NCBI RefSeq assembly: GCF_026810505.1
Contig: NZ_CP101750.1
Coordinates: 1,269,448 to 1,333,447, forward strand
Source: Streptomyces sp. Je 1-369
GTDB taxonomy: Bacteria > Actinomycetota > Actinomycetes > Streptomycetales > Streptomycetaceae
DNA: 64,000 nt
Direction of reading: 5' to 3'
The notes under the pieces are model-generated. The model worked only from the letters and a program-made list of their open reading frames with translations, ran no database searches and was not told where the DNA came from. Position numbers and translations under genes: made by a program. Position 1 is the first letter of the stretch, and each line of letters starts with the position of its first letter. Positions 55,165-64,000 of this stretch are shown here, in pieces.

Positions 55165-56645
55165 GGACCATCCCTGGCCGGACCGACCATGTGGTGATCG
55201 TGGGCGCCGGGCTCGCGGGCCTGTCCGCCGCCCTGCATCTGCTGGGCTCCGGCCGTACGGTCACGCTCGTCGAACGGGCCGACCAACCGGGCGGCCGGGC
55301 CGGGCTCATGGAGCGCGCGGGCTACCGGATCGACACCGGGCCGACGGTCCTGACCATGCCGGAACTCGTCGAGGACGCCTTCGCCGCGGTGGGCGAGAGC
55401 CTGCGCGACCGCCTCGACCTCGTGCCGCTGCACCCCGCCTACCGGGCCGCGTTCGCCGACGGCAGCTCCCTGGACGTCCACACCGGAGCCGAGGCCATGG
55501 AAGCCGAGATCGAACGGTTCGCCGGGGCCCGGCATGCCGTGGGGTACCGGCGGCTGCGCGCCTGGCTGACGCGGCTCTACGAGCTCCAGATGCGCCGGTT
55601 CATCGACACCAACTTCGACTCCCCGCTGGAACTCCTCACCCCCGACCTGGCCCGGCTCGCCGCCCTCGGCGGCTTCGGACGCCTCGACGCGCGCATCGCC
55701 TCGTTCCTCCCCGACGAGCGGCTGCGGCGGGTCTTCTCCTTCCAGGCGCTGTACGCGGGCGTGCCACCCGCCCGCGCCCTCGCCGCCTACGCGGTCATCG
55801 CCTACATGGACACCGTCGCCGGGGTCCACTTCCCGCGCGGCGGCATGCACGCCCTGCCGCGCGCCATGGCGGCCGCCGCCGAACACGCGGGCGCCGACGT
55901 CCGGTACGGGCACACGGTCGAGCGTCTGGAGCGGTCCGGTTCCCGGATCACGGCCGTCGTCACCGACCACGGCCGGGTCCCCTGCGACGCGGTGGTCCTC
56001 ACCCCGGACCTCCCCGTCGCGTACGGACTCCTGGGCCGCGCCCCACGCCGCCCGAACCCGCTGCGGCACTCGCCGTCCGCTGTGGTCCTGCACCTCGGCA
56101 CCGACCGCACCTGGCCCCAGTTGGCCCACCACACGATCTCCTTCGGGTCGGCATGGAAGCAGACCTTCGACGAACTGACCCGCACCGGGAAGCTCATGTC
56201 CGACCCGTCCCTGCTCATCACCCGGCCGACGGCCACCGACCCCTCCCTCGCGCCCCACGGACGCCATCTGCACTACGTGCTCGCCCCCTGCCCCAACACC
56301 GACATCGGCCCCGCCGCCCGGGACTGGACCGACCTCGCGCCCCGCTACCGCGACAGCCTCCTCGCCGTCCTCGAGCGGCGCGGACTCGCCGGGATCGGGG
56401 CGGCGATCGAAGAGGAGTGCATGGTGACCCCCGCGGACTGGACCGGCCAAGGACACGCGGCGGGCACCCCGTTCTCCGCCGCCCACACCTTCCCGCAGAC
56501 CGGGCCCTTCCGGCCCCGCAACCTCGTACGGGGCACGGACAACGCGGTCCTCGCGGGCTGCGGCACCACACCCGGTGTGGGCGTGCCCACGGTCCTGATC
56601 TCCGGCAAGCTGGCCGCCGCGCGCATCACGGGAGTGAGCCGATGA
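55161..56645 (+). CDS. crtI: Phytoene desaturase
   Basis: 494 residues, ATGA overlap. FAD-binding dinucleotide motif [21 protein letters not shown] at the start, [23 protein letters not shown] typical of CrtI-family enzymes, and the C-terminal [25 protein letters not shown]/membrane-association block. It desaturates phytoene, probably to lycopene in four steps, at the membrane surface. Overlaps crtB by four bases. Confidence 0.94.
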   Translation: MRTIPGRTDHVVIVGAGLAGLSAALHLLGSGRTVTLVERADQPGGRAGLMERAGYRIDTGPTVLTMPELVEDAFAAVGESLRDRLDLVPLHPAYRAAFADGSSLDVHTGAEAMEAEIERFAGARHAVGYRRLRAWLTRLYELQMRRFIDTNFDSPLELLTPDLARLAALGGFGRLDARIASFLPDERLRRVFSFQALYAGVPPARALAAYAVIAYMDTVAGVHFPRGGMHALPRAMAAAAEHAGADVRYGHTVERLERSGSRITAVVTDHGRVPCDAVVLTPDLPVAYGLLGRAPRRPNPLRHSPSAVVLHLGTDRTWPQLAHHTISFGSAWKQTFDELTRTGKLMSDPSLLITRPTATDPSLAPHGRHLHYVLAPCPNTDIGPAARDWTDLAPRYRDSLLAVLERRGLAGIGAAIEEECMVTPADWTGQGHAAGTPFSAAHTFPQTGPFRPRNLVRGTDNAVLAGCGTTPGVGVPTVLISGKLAAARITGVSR

Positions 56646-57670
56646 GCGGCCGGGAGCTGGACGCCGCGGCGATCACCGATCCCGCGCTGCGCGCCGCGTA
56701 CGGCCACTGCCGACGTCTCAACGCCCGCCACGGCAAGACGTACTTCCTGGCCACCCGGCTGCTGCCCCTCGAACGGCGGCCCGCCGTGCACGCCCTGTAC
56801 GGCTTCGCGCGCTGGGCCGACGACATCGTCGACGACCTGGAGGTCACCACCGCACCCGCCGAACGCTCCCTGGCGCTGCGGCGGCTCCAGGGCCAGCTGG
56901 ACCGGGGGATGCGGACCGGGAAGAGCGGCGAACCCGTCGTGACGGCGCTGGCCGACACCGCCCGCCGGTACGCCATCGACCCGCGGCACTTCAGCGACTT
57001 CATGACGTCCATGCGCCAGGACCTCGAAGTGACCGAGTACCCCACCTACGGCGATCTGGAGCGGTACATGCACGGCTCCGCCGCTGTCATCGGCCTGCAG
57101 ATGCTGCCCGTGCTCGGCACCGTCGTCCCCCGCGCCGAGGCCGCCCCGCACGCCGCCGCCCTCGGAGTCGCCTTCCAGCTCACCAACTTCCTGCGGGACG
57201 TGGGCGAGGACCTCGACCGCGGCCGGATCTACCTGCCCCAGGAACTCCTCGCGGCACACGGCGTCGACCGCGCGCTGCTGCACTGGAGCCGCACCACCGG
57301 GCGCGGGGACCCCAGAGTCACCGAGGCCCTGAAGGAGGCGGCCGCCTTCACCCGCGGCGTCTACGCCACCGCGGCCCCGGGCCTCGCCATGCTCGATCCC
57401 GTCGCGCGCCCCTGCATCCGCACCGCCTTCGTGCTGTACGGCGCGATCCTGGACGCGATCGCCGACGACGGATACGCCGTCCTGCACCGGCGGGCGGCCG
57501 TCTCCCGCCGCCGCCGCGCCGCGGTCGCCTGCGACGGCCTCGCCCGGGTGGCCGCCGCACGCCTGCGGCACCGGCCGGCCGGCGCCCCCGCGCTGCCGCC
57601 CGCCCCGCCCGAAGCCGCGCCCCCGCACCACGGCACGTACACCCCGCGCTCACGGAAGGAGCCGGTATGA
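56642..57670 (+). CDS. crtB: Phytoene synthase
   Basis: 342 residues. Squalene/phytoene synthase signatures: SKTY-like [28 protein letters not shown] with the first aspartate motif DDIVDD, and [20 protein letters not shown] with the second. Joins two GGPP to phytoene. C-terminal ~40 residues are proline/alanine-rich. Coupled to both neighbours by ATGA overlaps. Confidence 0.95.
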   Translation: MSGRELDAAAITDPALRAAYGHCRRLNARHGKTYFLATRLLPLERRPAVHALYGFARWADDIVDDLEVTTAPAERSLALRRLQGQLDRGMRTGKSGEPVVTALADTARRYAIDPRHFSDFMTSMRQDLEVTEYPTYGDLERYMHGSAAVIGLQMLPVLGTVVPRAEAAPHAAALGVAFQLTNFLRDVGEDLDRGRIYLPQELLAAHGVDRALLHWSRTTGRGDPRVTEALKEAAAFTRGVYATAAPGLAMLDPVARPCIRTAFVLYGAILDAIADDGYAVLHRRAAVSRRRRAAVACDGLARVAAARLRHRPAGAPALPPAPPEAAPPHHGTYTPRSRKEPV

Positions 57671-58662
57671 GCCGCTATCCCTTGCGGCTGCGCCGTCGGC
57701 CCGTCGCCTGGGAGGACCAGCGCCCGACGTGGCGGGAGGCCCGGCCCGCGGTGATCGCCGCCGCGCTGAAGCGTGCCCAGGGCCGTCCGTCCGGCAACTG
57801 GTACGTGGTGGGCGCGACCCGGCAGCTCAGGGACGACCGTCCGCTGGGCCGCACGGTGGCGGGGCGGGAGGTCGTCCTGTGGCGTGACGCCGCGGGAACG
57901 CTGCGGGCGGGCCCGGGCGCCTGTCCGCACCTCGGCGCGCCGCTCAAGGACAGTCCGGTGCGCTGCGGCACGTTGATCTGTCACTGGCACGGCATGTCCC
58001 TGGACGGGGCGCCGTTCGCGGGCTGGAGTCCTTATCCGGCCTTCGACGACGGCGTCCTGGTCTGGGTCAGGCTCGACGACGTCGGCGGCGAAGAGCCCCT
58101 GGACCGGCCGGTGCTGCCGTGGCGTCCCGGCCCGGCGGAGAGCGTGGCGGCCGTGCTGACGGTGGCCGGGCGCTGCGAGCCGGAGGACGTCGTCGCCAAC
58201 CGGCTCGACCCCTGGCACGGCGCGTGGTTCCACCCGTACTCCTTCGTCGATCTGACCGTGGCCCCCGTCGCGGACGACGACGGGGACGACCCGCGGCAGG
58301 ACGCGTTCACCGTCGATGTGTCGTTCAAGGTGGCGGGGCGCGCGGTCGTACCGGTGCGGGCGGTCTTCACCGCACCGGAGCCCCGTACCGTCGTCATGCA
58401 CATCACGCGGGGCGAGGGCGAGGGTTCCGTGGTGGAGACCCATGCGACGCCCCTGGGCACGGACCGGGCGGGGAACCCTCGTACCGCGGTCGTCGAAGCG
58501 GTGATCGCCACGTCCGGGCGCCCCGGCTTCCTCGCCGCCAGGGCCGCCGGGCCCGCGCTGCGGCCGCTCATGAGGGCGGCGGCGGCCCGGCTGTGGCGCG
58601 ACGACCTGGCGTACGCGGAACGCCGCTGGACCCTGCGCAGCACGGGCCGGTTCCCGGGCTGA
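57667..58662 (+). CDS. crtV: Rieske [2Fe-2S] protein of the crt locus (DUF5914 type, CrtV position)
   Basis: 331 residues. A complete Rieske cluster motif, CPHLG (about residues 98-102) and CHWHG about 18 residues later, is followed by a C-terminal domain like that of ring-hydroxylating oxygenases, including [14 protein letters not shown], where the two histidines could bind a mononuclear iron. Gene order crtE-I-B-V copies that of S. coelicolor and S. griseus. Its step is not settled; an oxygenase acting on the carotenoid end group is an inference. The TGA stop forms one copy of a target duplication of the following element. Confidence 0.82.
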   Translation: MSRYPLRLRRRPVAWEDQRPTWREARPAVIAAALKRAQGRPSGNWYVVGATRQLRDDRPLGRTVAGREVVLWRDAAGTLRAGPGACPHLGAPLKDSPVRCGTLICHWHGMSLDGAPFAGWSPYPAFDDGVLVWVRLDDVGGEEPLDRPVLPWRPGPAESVAAVLTVAGRCEPEDVVANRLDPWHGAWFHPYSFVDLTVAPVADDDGDDPRQDAFTVDVSFKVAGRAVVPVRAVFTAPEPRTVVMHITRGEGEGSVVETHATPLGTDRAGNPRTAVVEAVIATSGRPGFLAARAAGPALRPLMRAAAARLWRDDLAYAERRWTLRSTGRFPG

Positions 58663-58860
58663 GAGCCTGTGTCATAACCCCGGTCGGATCAGTGGGCGTC
58701 GTCTGGTGCGTGCGATCGCAAGGCGCCGGAGCGTCCTGGTAGCGGAGCTACCTGGGCGGTTCGGCAACGCGGCATGGGGGTCCCCCCTGGCCTTTAAGGC
58801 CTTGGGGGAGGGAGGGCGTGCCAGGCGTCGACCACCCGGCCGGGGTTATGACACAGGCTC
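58663..58860. mobile_element. Miniature inverted-repeat transposable element (MITE), 198 bp
   Basis: The two ends are perfect inverted repeats of at least 21 bp (left begins GAGCCTGTGTCATAACCCC; right ends with its complement). A 3-bp direct repeat TGA flanks it (58660-58662 and 58861-58863), so it is an insertion with target duplication, as in the 3-bp TNA-type IS5/IS1031 subgroup. No transposase is encoded. Inside is a second smaller palindromic zone (GGGGGTCCCCCC, GGCCTTTAAGGCC). Mobilised in trans, if at all. Confidence 0.85.
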
Positions 58861-58883
58861 TGAACCGGGCGGAGCCCGGGCTC

Positions 58884-60452
58884 CTACGTGCCGAGCAGCC
58901 GGTTGAGTGCCCGCAGCGCCCCGACCCGCCCCCGGTCGGGGACCGACCACAGTGTCTGGCCGTGCAGCCCCCAGCGTTCCAGCAGTGCGTTCGCCGCGAG
59001 GAACCCCGTGGTCACGGCGCGCTCCATCAGGGCGGCCGGCAGGTCGGTGCGTACCAGGTCGCCCGCGACGGTCAGGGCCGGGTCCGCGGTGTGCACGGTG
59101 GGCCGGTCCTCGTAGCCGCCGACCGCGAACAGCGGGCAGTCGGCACGCCATTCGTGCCGCTCGTCCACGATCTTGGCGTCGCGCGTCTCGGGGTAGACGC
59201 GTTGCAGCTGCACCCGCAAACGTTCCTGCTCCGCCGTCCGGTCGGCGCCCGGGTCGACCGCGTACGCGTGCAGTTCGACGACCGAGCCGCCCGTGCGCGC
59301 GACCCAGCGCAACGCCTCGCCCTCCCACCGTTCGAGGACGCTCACGTTGTCCAGCGGCCCGTATCCGCTGGTGCCCATGAACCCCGGGCGATCGGCGGCC
59401 ACGGGACGGTCGAGCCAGAGGCGGGAGACGAGGAAGGGCGGTGCGGTGCGCAGCCGCATGATCCGCTCGCGCCACCGGCGGTCGGCGAGGCGGGGCGAGC
59501 GGGCGACGACGTGCTGCAGGCCCGTCGTGTCGAGTGCGAGCACCACGGTGTCGTACTGCGCTCCGCCGTCCTCGGTGCTGACGCGGAACCCGCCGCCCGG
59601 CACCGGCCGCACGCTCTCCACGGCGTGCCCGGTGCGGATGTCGACGCCGTGGCCCATGAGGTAGTCGGAAAGGGGTTCCCAGAAGGCCGTCGGGAAGGGT
59701 TCCTGCGGTACGTCGAAGAGCAGGCCCTCGCTGGAGCCGAGGAAGTAGATGTGGAACATGAGGGCGAGTTCGGCGGCCGAGAGCAGGCGTGGGTCGGCGA
59801 AGAAGCTGCGGGAGAACACCTCGAAGGCCAGGTGGTGAGCGGCTTCGGGAAACCGGATGCGTTCGAGGAGCTCGCGCGCGCTGGTGCCGTCGAGCTGCCG
59901 GTAGGTCTCGGGGACGCGCACGTCCATCAGGGGCAGGGCCGCGCGCGGGTTCATCCGGGCCAGGTCGCGGCCGCCGAACGTGGGGCTCAGCGCGGCGAAG
60001 CCGAGTGCGCTCCACGGCGGGGTGCGCGGCACCTTCGCGAAGCTGTCCTGGAATCCGGCGCTGTGCCGCAGCGGATAGTCGGGCAGGCCGGTCAGCGTGG
60101 TCAGTCCCGGATCGACCCGGCGCAGCAGGCCGCGCAGGTTGTAGTACTGGCGGAAGAACGCGTGGAAGCCGCGGGTCATGGTCGCCGTGGAGCCGTCGGC
60201 GAGCTCGATGGGCCAGCCCGCCAGGCGGCCGCCCAGTTGGTATTCGCGTTCGTACAGGGTGACGTGGACGCCGCGTTCGGCCAGGGCCGTGGCGGCGGCG
60301 AGACCGGCGAGGCCGCCGCCCACGACGGCCGTGGTGCGCGTCTCGCCCCGCGGTACGCGCGCGAGTCCGGTCGGTCCGTGCCACACCCGGGCGCGGCGGT
60401 CGCGGCCGCGGCGGGGCGCCGCGTACGGCTGCTCCGAGACGTTCGGGTTCAT
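58884..60452 (-). CDS. crtU: Carotene desaturase/methyltransferase (isorenieratene synthase type)
   Basis: 522 residues from ATG 60452. FAD motif TTAVVGGGLAGLAAATALAERG, YEREYQLGGRLAGW, RGFHAFFRQYYNLRGLLRR, SRSFFADPRLLSAAEL and a C-terminal VAGDLVRTDLPAALMERAVTTGFLAAN block all fit CrtU, which moves a methyl and aromatises the beta-ring, giving isorenieratene from beta-carotene. Overlaps the methyltransferase gene by four bases. Confidence 0.9.
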   Translation of the reverse strand: MNPNVSEQPYAAPRRGRDRRARVWHGPTGLARVPRGETRTTAVVGGGLAGLAAATALAERGVHVTLYEREYQLGGRLAGWPIELADGSTATMTRGFHAFFRQYYNLRGLLRRVDPGLTTLTGLPDYPLRHSAGFQDSFAKVPRTPPWSALGFAALSPTFGGRDLARMNPRAALPLMDVRVPETYRQLDGTSARELLERIRFPEAAHHLAFEVFSRSFFADPRLLSAAELALMFHIYFLGSSEGLLFDVPQEPFPTAFWEPLSDYLMGHGVDIRTGHAVESVRPVPGGGFRVSTEDGGAQYDTVVLALDTTGLQHVVARSPRLADRRWRERIMRLRTAPPFLVSRLWLDRPVAADRPGFMGTSGYGPLDNVSVLERWEGEALRWVARTGGSVVELHAYAVDPGADRTAEQERLRVQLQRVYPETRDAKIVDERHEWRADCPLFAVGGYEDRPTVHTADPALTVAGDLVRTDLPAALMERAVTTGFLAANALLERWGLHGQTLWSVPDRGRVGALRALNRLLGT

Positions 60453-61177
60453 CGGGCGGCCCCGCCGGATCCGTCGGCCGCGGCCAGCACGGTGTGCACG
60501 ATGCCGGTCTGCCAGCCGGGCATCGGCAGGACACGTACGCGGTCGAAGCCCGCTCTGCGGGTGCGTGCGGCGAACGCGTCGGCGGTGTCGAAGCCGGAGA
60601 CGCTGCGGAACAGGTGCCGGTAGAGGGCCGCGTCGCCGGACAGGGTGCCCGCGGGCTGCACCACCGCCTTGCAGACTGCCGTCCACACCAGGCGGTCCGT
60701 CAGGCGCCCGCTGAGGGTGTACTCGTGCACGGCGAGGCGGCCGTGCGGGGCGAGCAGCGCGCGGACCGCGGCGAGTACGGCGTCCGGGTCGGCGAGGTTG
60801 CGGAAGAGGTAGGCGGCGAAGACCGCGTCGAAGGGCCCCTCCACGCCCGCCTGTCCGAGCCGTTCGGCGGGGGCGTGCACGAACGTCACGGAGGGCGGCC
60901 AGGGTTTGGCCCGGGCGCGCTCCAGCATGCCCGCCGACGCGTCGACCGCGACGATCTCGGCCAGCGGGGCGGCGCTGAGCAGGGCCGCGGTGGAGGCGCC
61001 GGTGCCGCAGCCCAGGTCGAGCAGGCGCAGTCCGGCGCCGCCGTCCGGGAGCCGCAGCCGCCTGGCGGAGCGGCGCAGGTGGGCGTGGTAGCCGGGGTTG
61101 GCCGCGACAAGCCGGTCGTAGGTGCGGGCTGCGTGGTCGAACGCGGCGGACAGGGTGTCGTCGCGCAGCACGGTCAT
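60449..61177 (-). CDS. crtT: SAM-dependent methyltransferase of the crt locus (CrtT position)
   Basis: 242 residues from ATG 61177, which begins one base after the crtY stop. UbiE/MenG-like fold: LRLLDLGCGTGASTAALL (SAM motif I), IVAVDASAGMLERAR, FDAVFAAYLFRNLADPDAVL. Gene order matches crtT of other Streptomyces crt loci. Its step in pigment synthesis is unproven; quinone or carotenoid methylation is possible. Confidence 0.85.
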   Translation of the reverse strand: MTVLRDDTLSAAFDHAARTYDRLVAANPGYHAHLRRSARRLRLPDGGAGLRLLDLGCGTGASTAALLSAAPLAEIVAVDASAGMLERARAKPWPPSVTFVHAPAERLGQAGVEGPFDAVFAAYLFRNLADPDAVLAAVRALLAPHGRLAVHEYTLSGRLTDRLVWTAVCKAVVQPAGTLSGDAALYRHLFRSVSGFDTADAFAARTRRAGFDRVRVLPMPGWQTGIVHTVLAAADGSGGAAR

Positions 61178-61178
61178 C

Positions 61179-62411
61179 TCAGTTCTCTTTCCGTTCGGCC
61201 GGACGTCCGGGCCGTGGGGCGGGGGCGGGGGCACGGTACTTGGGCAGCCGGGGCAGTTCTGCCGCCGTACGCAGCATGGGGGCCACGGGGGTGCGCAGCC
61301 CGATCGTCCAGTCCTCGCGCATGCTGGTGCGGCCGTCGAGGAAGCGGAGCAGCCGTTCCGTGGGGACCTCGCGGAAGAGGCGGGTGAAGAACGACGCGCC
61401 GTTCACCCGGCCGGTGTCCAGGGCCCGCAGCAGTACGGCGTCCATCGCCCGTGACCGTGCCGAGTGCGCGGGCGGCGGGAGCGGGGTGCGGCCGCGGTGG
61501 TAGGCGGTGGCGATGGCGCGGGTCTGTCGCTGGATGGCGGCGAAGGTGTACCCGGTCGAGGGACGGGTCGCTCCGCCCGCGGTGCCGATACGGAAGACGG
61601 AGCGGCCCGCGCGGCGCGGGAAGCGTGCGTCGGTCATGGGGATCACGCCGTGTTCCACGCGGACGACGTCGTGGGCGCCGAGGGCCAGTTCGTCCGTCAG
61701 GTACCGCGTCAGGGCCCGGTCGTAAGCCTGGTCGTCGAGGACCTGGCGGGAGAACTCCGTGTACTCGACCAGGGCTTGGTGCGGGCTGGTGGGCAGTACG
61801 TAGGCGAAGGAGAGGCCGTGCGGGGGCTGGGGCGTGCGGAAGTCCATCAGGTCGGCCACCTGCGGATCGAAGGCGGGCCGGTCGGTGGTGACGAACCAGC
61901 CGTGGAAGTGCTGCAGCAGGGTGGTGCGGCCGGGCGGCAGGACCTTGGACGGGCGCGAGTCGAACACCCACCGGGCGCGCAGCGACAGGGGTTTCCCGTC
62001 GGGGGTGCGCGTGCGGACCTCGGCACCGTCGCCGGCGTCGTGGATCTCCTCGACCACCGCCTCCAGGCGTGCCACGTTCGGCTCGTCGGCGAGGCGGTCG
62101 CCGACGAGGGACTCGAAGGCACCGGAACGCAGCATCTTGTAGCGCAGTGGGGCGGGTGAGGCGGTGACGGCGGTGCCGTCCGGGGCGCGGACGCGCAGGG
62201 TGTCCCAGACGGCGGTCAGGGCGGTGTCGAACTCGCCGTGCGGCTCCTCCCAGAAGCACCAGGTGCGCTCCGCGGGCCTCAGCGGTCCTGCGGGGGCGTC
62301 GATCAGGACCACCGACGGCATCGGGCCGCGGGGGCGGTCGACGGCAAGGCGGTGGGCGAGCGACAGGCCCGCCGCACCGGCCCCCACGATGGCGATGTCC
62401 GCGTCCTGCAT
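61179..62411 (-). CDS. crtY: Lycopene beta-cyclase
   Basis: 410 residues from ATG 62411, chosen because MQDADIAIVGAGAAGLSLAHRL is the expected start; in-frame ATGs lie 6-14 codons upstream. Other blocks: RTWCFWEEP, YKMLRSGAFESLVGDRL, VFDSRP, LQHFHGWFV and SFAYVLPTSPHQALVEYTEFS, all CrtY-type. Cyclises lycopene ends to beta-carotene. Heads the crtYTU operon; litR lies 114 bases upstream in the same direction, so read-through is possible. Confidence 0.92.
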   Translation of the reverse strand: MQDADIAIVGAGAAGLSLAHRLAVDRPRGPMPSVVLIDAPAGPLRPAERTWCFWEEPHGEFDTALTAVWDTLRVRAPDGTAVTASPAPLRYKMLRSGAFESLVGDRLADEPNVARLEAVVEEIHDAGDGAEVRTRTPDGKPLSLRARWVFDSRPSKVLPPGRTTLLQHFHGWFVTTDRPAFDPQVADLMDFRTPQPPHGLSFAYVLPTSPHQALVEYTEFSRQVLDDQAYDRALTRYLTDELALGAHDVVRVEHGVIPMTDARFPRRAGRSVFRIGTAGGATRPSTGYTFAAIQRQTRAIATAYHRGRTPLPPPAHSARSRAMDAVLLRALDTGRVNGASFFTRLFREVPTERLLRFLDGRTSMREDWTIGLRTPVAPMLRTAAELPRLPKYRAPAPAPRPGRPAERKEN

Positions 62412-62525
62412 GAAGCCCCTCGCCGGTCGTCCGCCCATGCCCATGCCCAGCATTCCGTACGGGATCGCCCCTTGGATGCAGCGACCGCGCGCGAATCGCC
62501 GGTGACGGACGCCGCGGTGACTCCC

Positions 62526-63494
62526 CTACCCGGGGTGGGGCGTGCTCAGCAGGGTGACGGCGTCCCGCAGGTTGCCGACGCGGGCGGGCCCGGTGCGCGT
62601 GGTCCGGCCCCAGCCCGGTCCCGCGGGCAGGACGAGGGCGCGCCGGCGGGCCCCCGCGGGCCCCCACTCCATGGCCGCCACGCGGCGGGCGACGGCCTCG
62701 CCCGCGGTGGAGCGGGCCTGTGACCACAGCACGACGGCCGATGGCCCGGTGCGCCGTACGGCGGCGACGAGTGCCTCCGGTGGCACGGCGGCGCCCAGCA
62801 TGCGGGTGGGGACGCCCTTCTCGCCGAGGGCGGCGTTGAGTGCTTCCAGGGGCAGGGTGTGCTGCTCGTCCGGCATGCAGGCGAGCAGGACCGGCGAGGT
62901 GTCGAGGAGCGGTGCGGTGCGCGGGCGGAGCAGGGGGGCGCTGCGCAGGGTGGTCGAGATGTGCCAGGACAGGAGGTGCTCGACCTCCACGTAACGGTCG
63001 TCGGACAGCTCCCACTTGCGTCCCACCGCCCGCAGCGTGGGCACCATGACCTCTTCCCATACGGGTACGAGGCCGTGCTCGCCGACCAGCGAGTCGAGCC
63101 TGCTCTGCATCTCCTGCGCGTCGAGGCGGACCGCGGCGCGGGCGAGGCCCCGGCACTCCTGGCGTACGTCGCTGAGGGGCAGGACGGTGCTGGCGTCGCG
63201 GCGGCGCGGGCGGGTGGGCGGCACCCCGGACTCCCCGGGTGCCTTCTCCGAGGGCGCCCGGGAGCCCTCCGACGCAAGGCGTGCCGCCTCACCGGGCGGG
63301 ATGCCACCGGCCGTGAGCCTGCACATGTGTTCCAGCACCGCGATGTCCTCGGGCGTCCACCGCCGGTGGCGCCCCTGCGTGCGGGCCGCGGGACCCAGGC
63401 CGTAGCGGCGGTCCCAGCTGCGCAGCGTGGTCGGTGAGACGCCCAGGCGCCGGGCGACGGCGCCCGAGGTCAGCGCGGCCGCTGAATCGTTCAT
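62526..63494 (-). CDS. litR: MerR-family light-responsive regulator with cobalamin-binding-like domain
   Basis: 322 residues from ATG 63494. MerR helix-turn-helix at 9-55 ([25 protein letters not shown]), a linker, a helical domain with W161 and the EH pair at 172-173, and a B12-binding Rossmann-like part with DEQHTLP (His212). CarH/LitR proteins hold adenosylcobalamin between a W-x9-EH motif and a lower histidine; here the spacing is W-x10-EH and the glycine after the lower histidine motif is proline. It likely represses litS and the crt genes in the dark. Divergent from litS. Confidence 0.88.
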   Translation of the reverse strand: MNDSAAALTSGAVARRLGVSPTTLRSWDRRYGLGPAARTQGRHRRWTPEDIAVLEHMCRLTAGGIPPGEAARLASEGSRAPSEKAPGESGVPPTRPRRRDASTVLPLSDVRQECRGLARAAVRLDAQEMQSRLDSLVGEHGLVPVWEEVMVPTLRAVGRKWELSDDRYVEVEHLLSWHISTTLRSAPLLRPRTAPLLDTSPVLLACMPDEQHTLPLEALNAALGEKGVPTRMLGAAVPPEALVAAVRRTGPSAVVLWSQARSTAGEAVARRVAAMEWGPAGARRRALVLPAGPGWGRTTRTGPARVGNLRDAVTLLSTPHPG

Positions 63495-63504
63495 GCCCCC
63501 AACG

Positions 63505-63529
63505 TACGACGCAGGAATACGACGCGGAA
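63505..63529. repeat. Tandem 12-13-bp repeats between litR and litS, candidate LitR operator
   Basis: TACGACGCAGGAA (63505-63517) is followed directly by TACGACGCGGAA (63518-63529), and then a weaker third copy TCGATGCA. The block lies 11-35 bases upstream of the litR ATG. CarH-type MerR proteins bind short tandem direct repeats, so this fits an autoregulatory site. Confidence 0.5.
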
Positions 63530-63645
63530 TCGATGCACGTTGCTCGTCCGTCCGCCCGCGCGAAGGATCGGCGCCAGGCCGCCCGCCCGCCACGGACCAC
63601 CCCGGGACGGAAGAAGCGGCCGCTCGGCAGAAGGAGCAGCCGCAC

Positions 63646-64000
63646 ATGATCGCCAGCCGACCGGTCCCGGTCACCGAGAGCGTTCCCGCCCCCCTGCCGG
63701 GCCGCGCGGCGGGCCGGGACGAGGAGGACCTGGCCACCGGCTTCGTGGCGGGGGACGAGGCGTGCCTGGCCGTCGTCCATGAGCGGTGGTCGGCGCTGGT
63801 GCACTGCGTCGCCCGGCGTTCGCTCGGGGACGCGCGGGAGGCAGAGGACGTGACGCAGCAGGTGTTCATCGCCGCCTGGCGCGGGCGGGCCGGCTACTCC
63901 CCCGGCCGCGGCACCCTCGCGGGCTGGCTCATCGGCATCACCCGGCGCAAGGTCGCCGACGCCCTGTCCGCGCGCAGCCGCCGGGCCGCCCTGGTCGACG
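63646..64000 (+). CDS. litS: ECF sigma factor, LitS-like, 3' end outside the window
   Basis: 118 codons are visible, from ATG 63646 with AAGGAG nine bases upstream. After a ~25-residue leader come the helices of sigma region 2: [22 protein letters not shown], then [20 protein letters not shown] and a region-2.4-like [25 protein letters not shown]. Region 4 is cut off. Divergent from litR and beside crt genes, this fits the light-induced sigma factor LitS that drives carotenoid transcription in S. coelicolor. The gene continues beyond base 64000. Confidence 0.87.
   Translation, partial: MIASRPVPVTESVPAPLPGRAAGRDEEDLATGFVAGDEACLAVVHERWSALVHCVARRSLGDAREAEDVTQQVFIAAWRGRAGYSPGRGTLAGWLIGITRRKVADALSARSRRAALVD

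Overview
The window is high-GC actinobacterial chromosome, almost certainly Streptomyces or a close relative. The evidence is the strong G/C bias at third codon positions, frequent GTG starts, very common 4-base start/stop overlaps, and a carotenoid locus laid out as crtEIBV facing crtYTU beside a LitR/LitS-type regulator pair. No tRNA, rRNA, CRISPR array or complete insertion sequence was found. The left edge cuts a CotH-family gene and the right edge cuts an ECF sigma factor gene.

Region 1 (1-4.2 kb) holds a CotH-like kinase gene coupled to an uncharacterised gene, a convergent VOC-fold gene, and a broken locus. In that locus the first ~65 codons of a DUF4132-like gene run out of frame into the C-terminal part of a different long protein. 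Region 2 (4.4-14.1 kb) is a divergent peptide-uptake locus. On the minus strand a ROK repressor, an M81 (MlrC-like) metallopeptidase and an exported PheC-like binding-protein-fold enzyme form one operon. On the plus strand lies a complete Opp/Dpp transporter (lipoprotein, two permeases, fused double ATPase). Four 14-bp tandem repeats lie between them and are a likely ROK operator.

Region 3 (14.1-25.5 kb) is housekeeping and accessory sequence: homocysteine methyltransferase, a BNR/VPS10-like propeller, uracil-DNA glycosylase, a BadF/GlcNAc-kinase-type ATPase, a CbiX-fold protein without its catalytic histidines, a strong bidirectional terminator, a lactonase, a LysE exporter, DUF2243 plus CtaG membrane proteins, a PAS-GAF-PP2C-HATPase phosphatase and a PAP2 protein.

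Region 4 (25.5-53.2 kb) is one 27.6-kb, 21-gene minus-strand cluster for an exopolysaccharide or capsule. It starts with an undecaprenyl-phosphate sugar transferase, followed by an AlgD/Ugd-type sugar dehydrogenase, a glycosyltransferase, two Wzz-like co-polymerases with degenerate kinase-like C-termini, an AsnB amidotransferase, a bi-domain oxidoreductase, a heparinase II/III protein, a beta-helix lipoprotein, a Wzy-like polymerase/ligase and another glycosyltransferase. The 3' half carries a branched-sugar cassette (cytidylyltransferase, C-methyltransferase, epimerases, PIG-L deacetylase, aminotransferase), a DUF4910 protein, a flippase, a GT2 enzyme and a polysaccharide pyruvyl transferase. 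Together they suggest a Wzx/Wzy-type, acidic, partly amidated and branched-sugar polymer.

Region 5 (53.2-64 kb) starts with an 820-bp non-coding divergent region with GC-rich direct repeats, followed by the carotenoid locus. crtE-crtI-crtB-crtV run rightwards and crtY-crtT-crtU run leftwards, expected to give isorenieratene/beta-carotene-type pigments. A 198-bp miniature inverted-repeat element sits exactly at the crtV stop codon between the convergent arms. litR and the start of litS follow, with tandem 12-13-bp repeats between them that could be the LitR operator.
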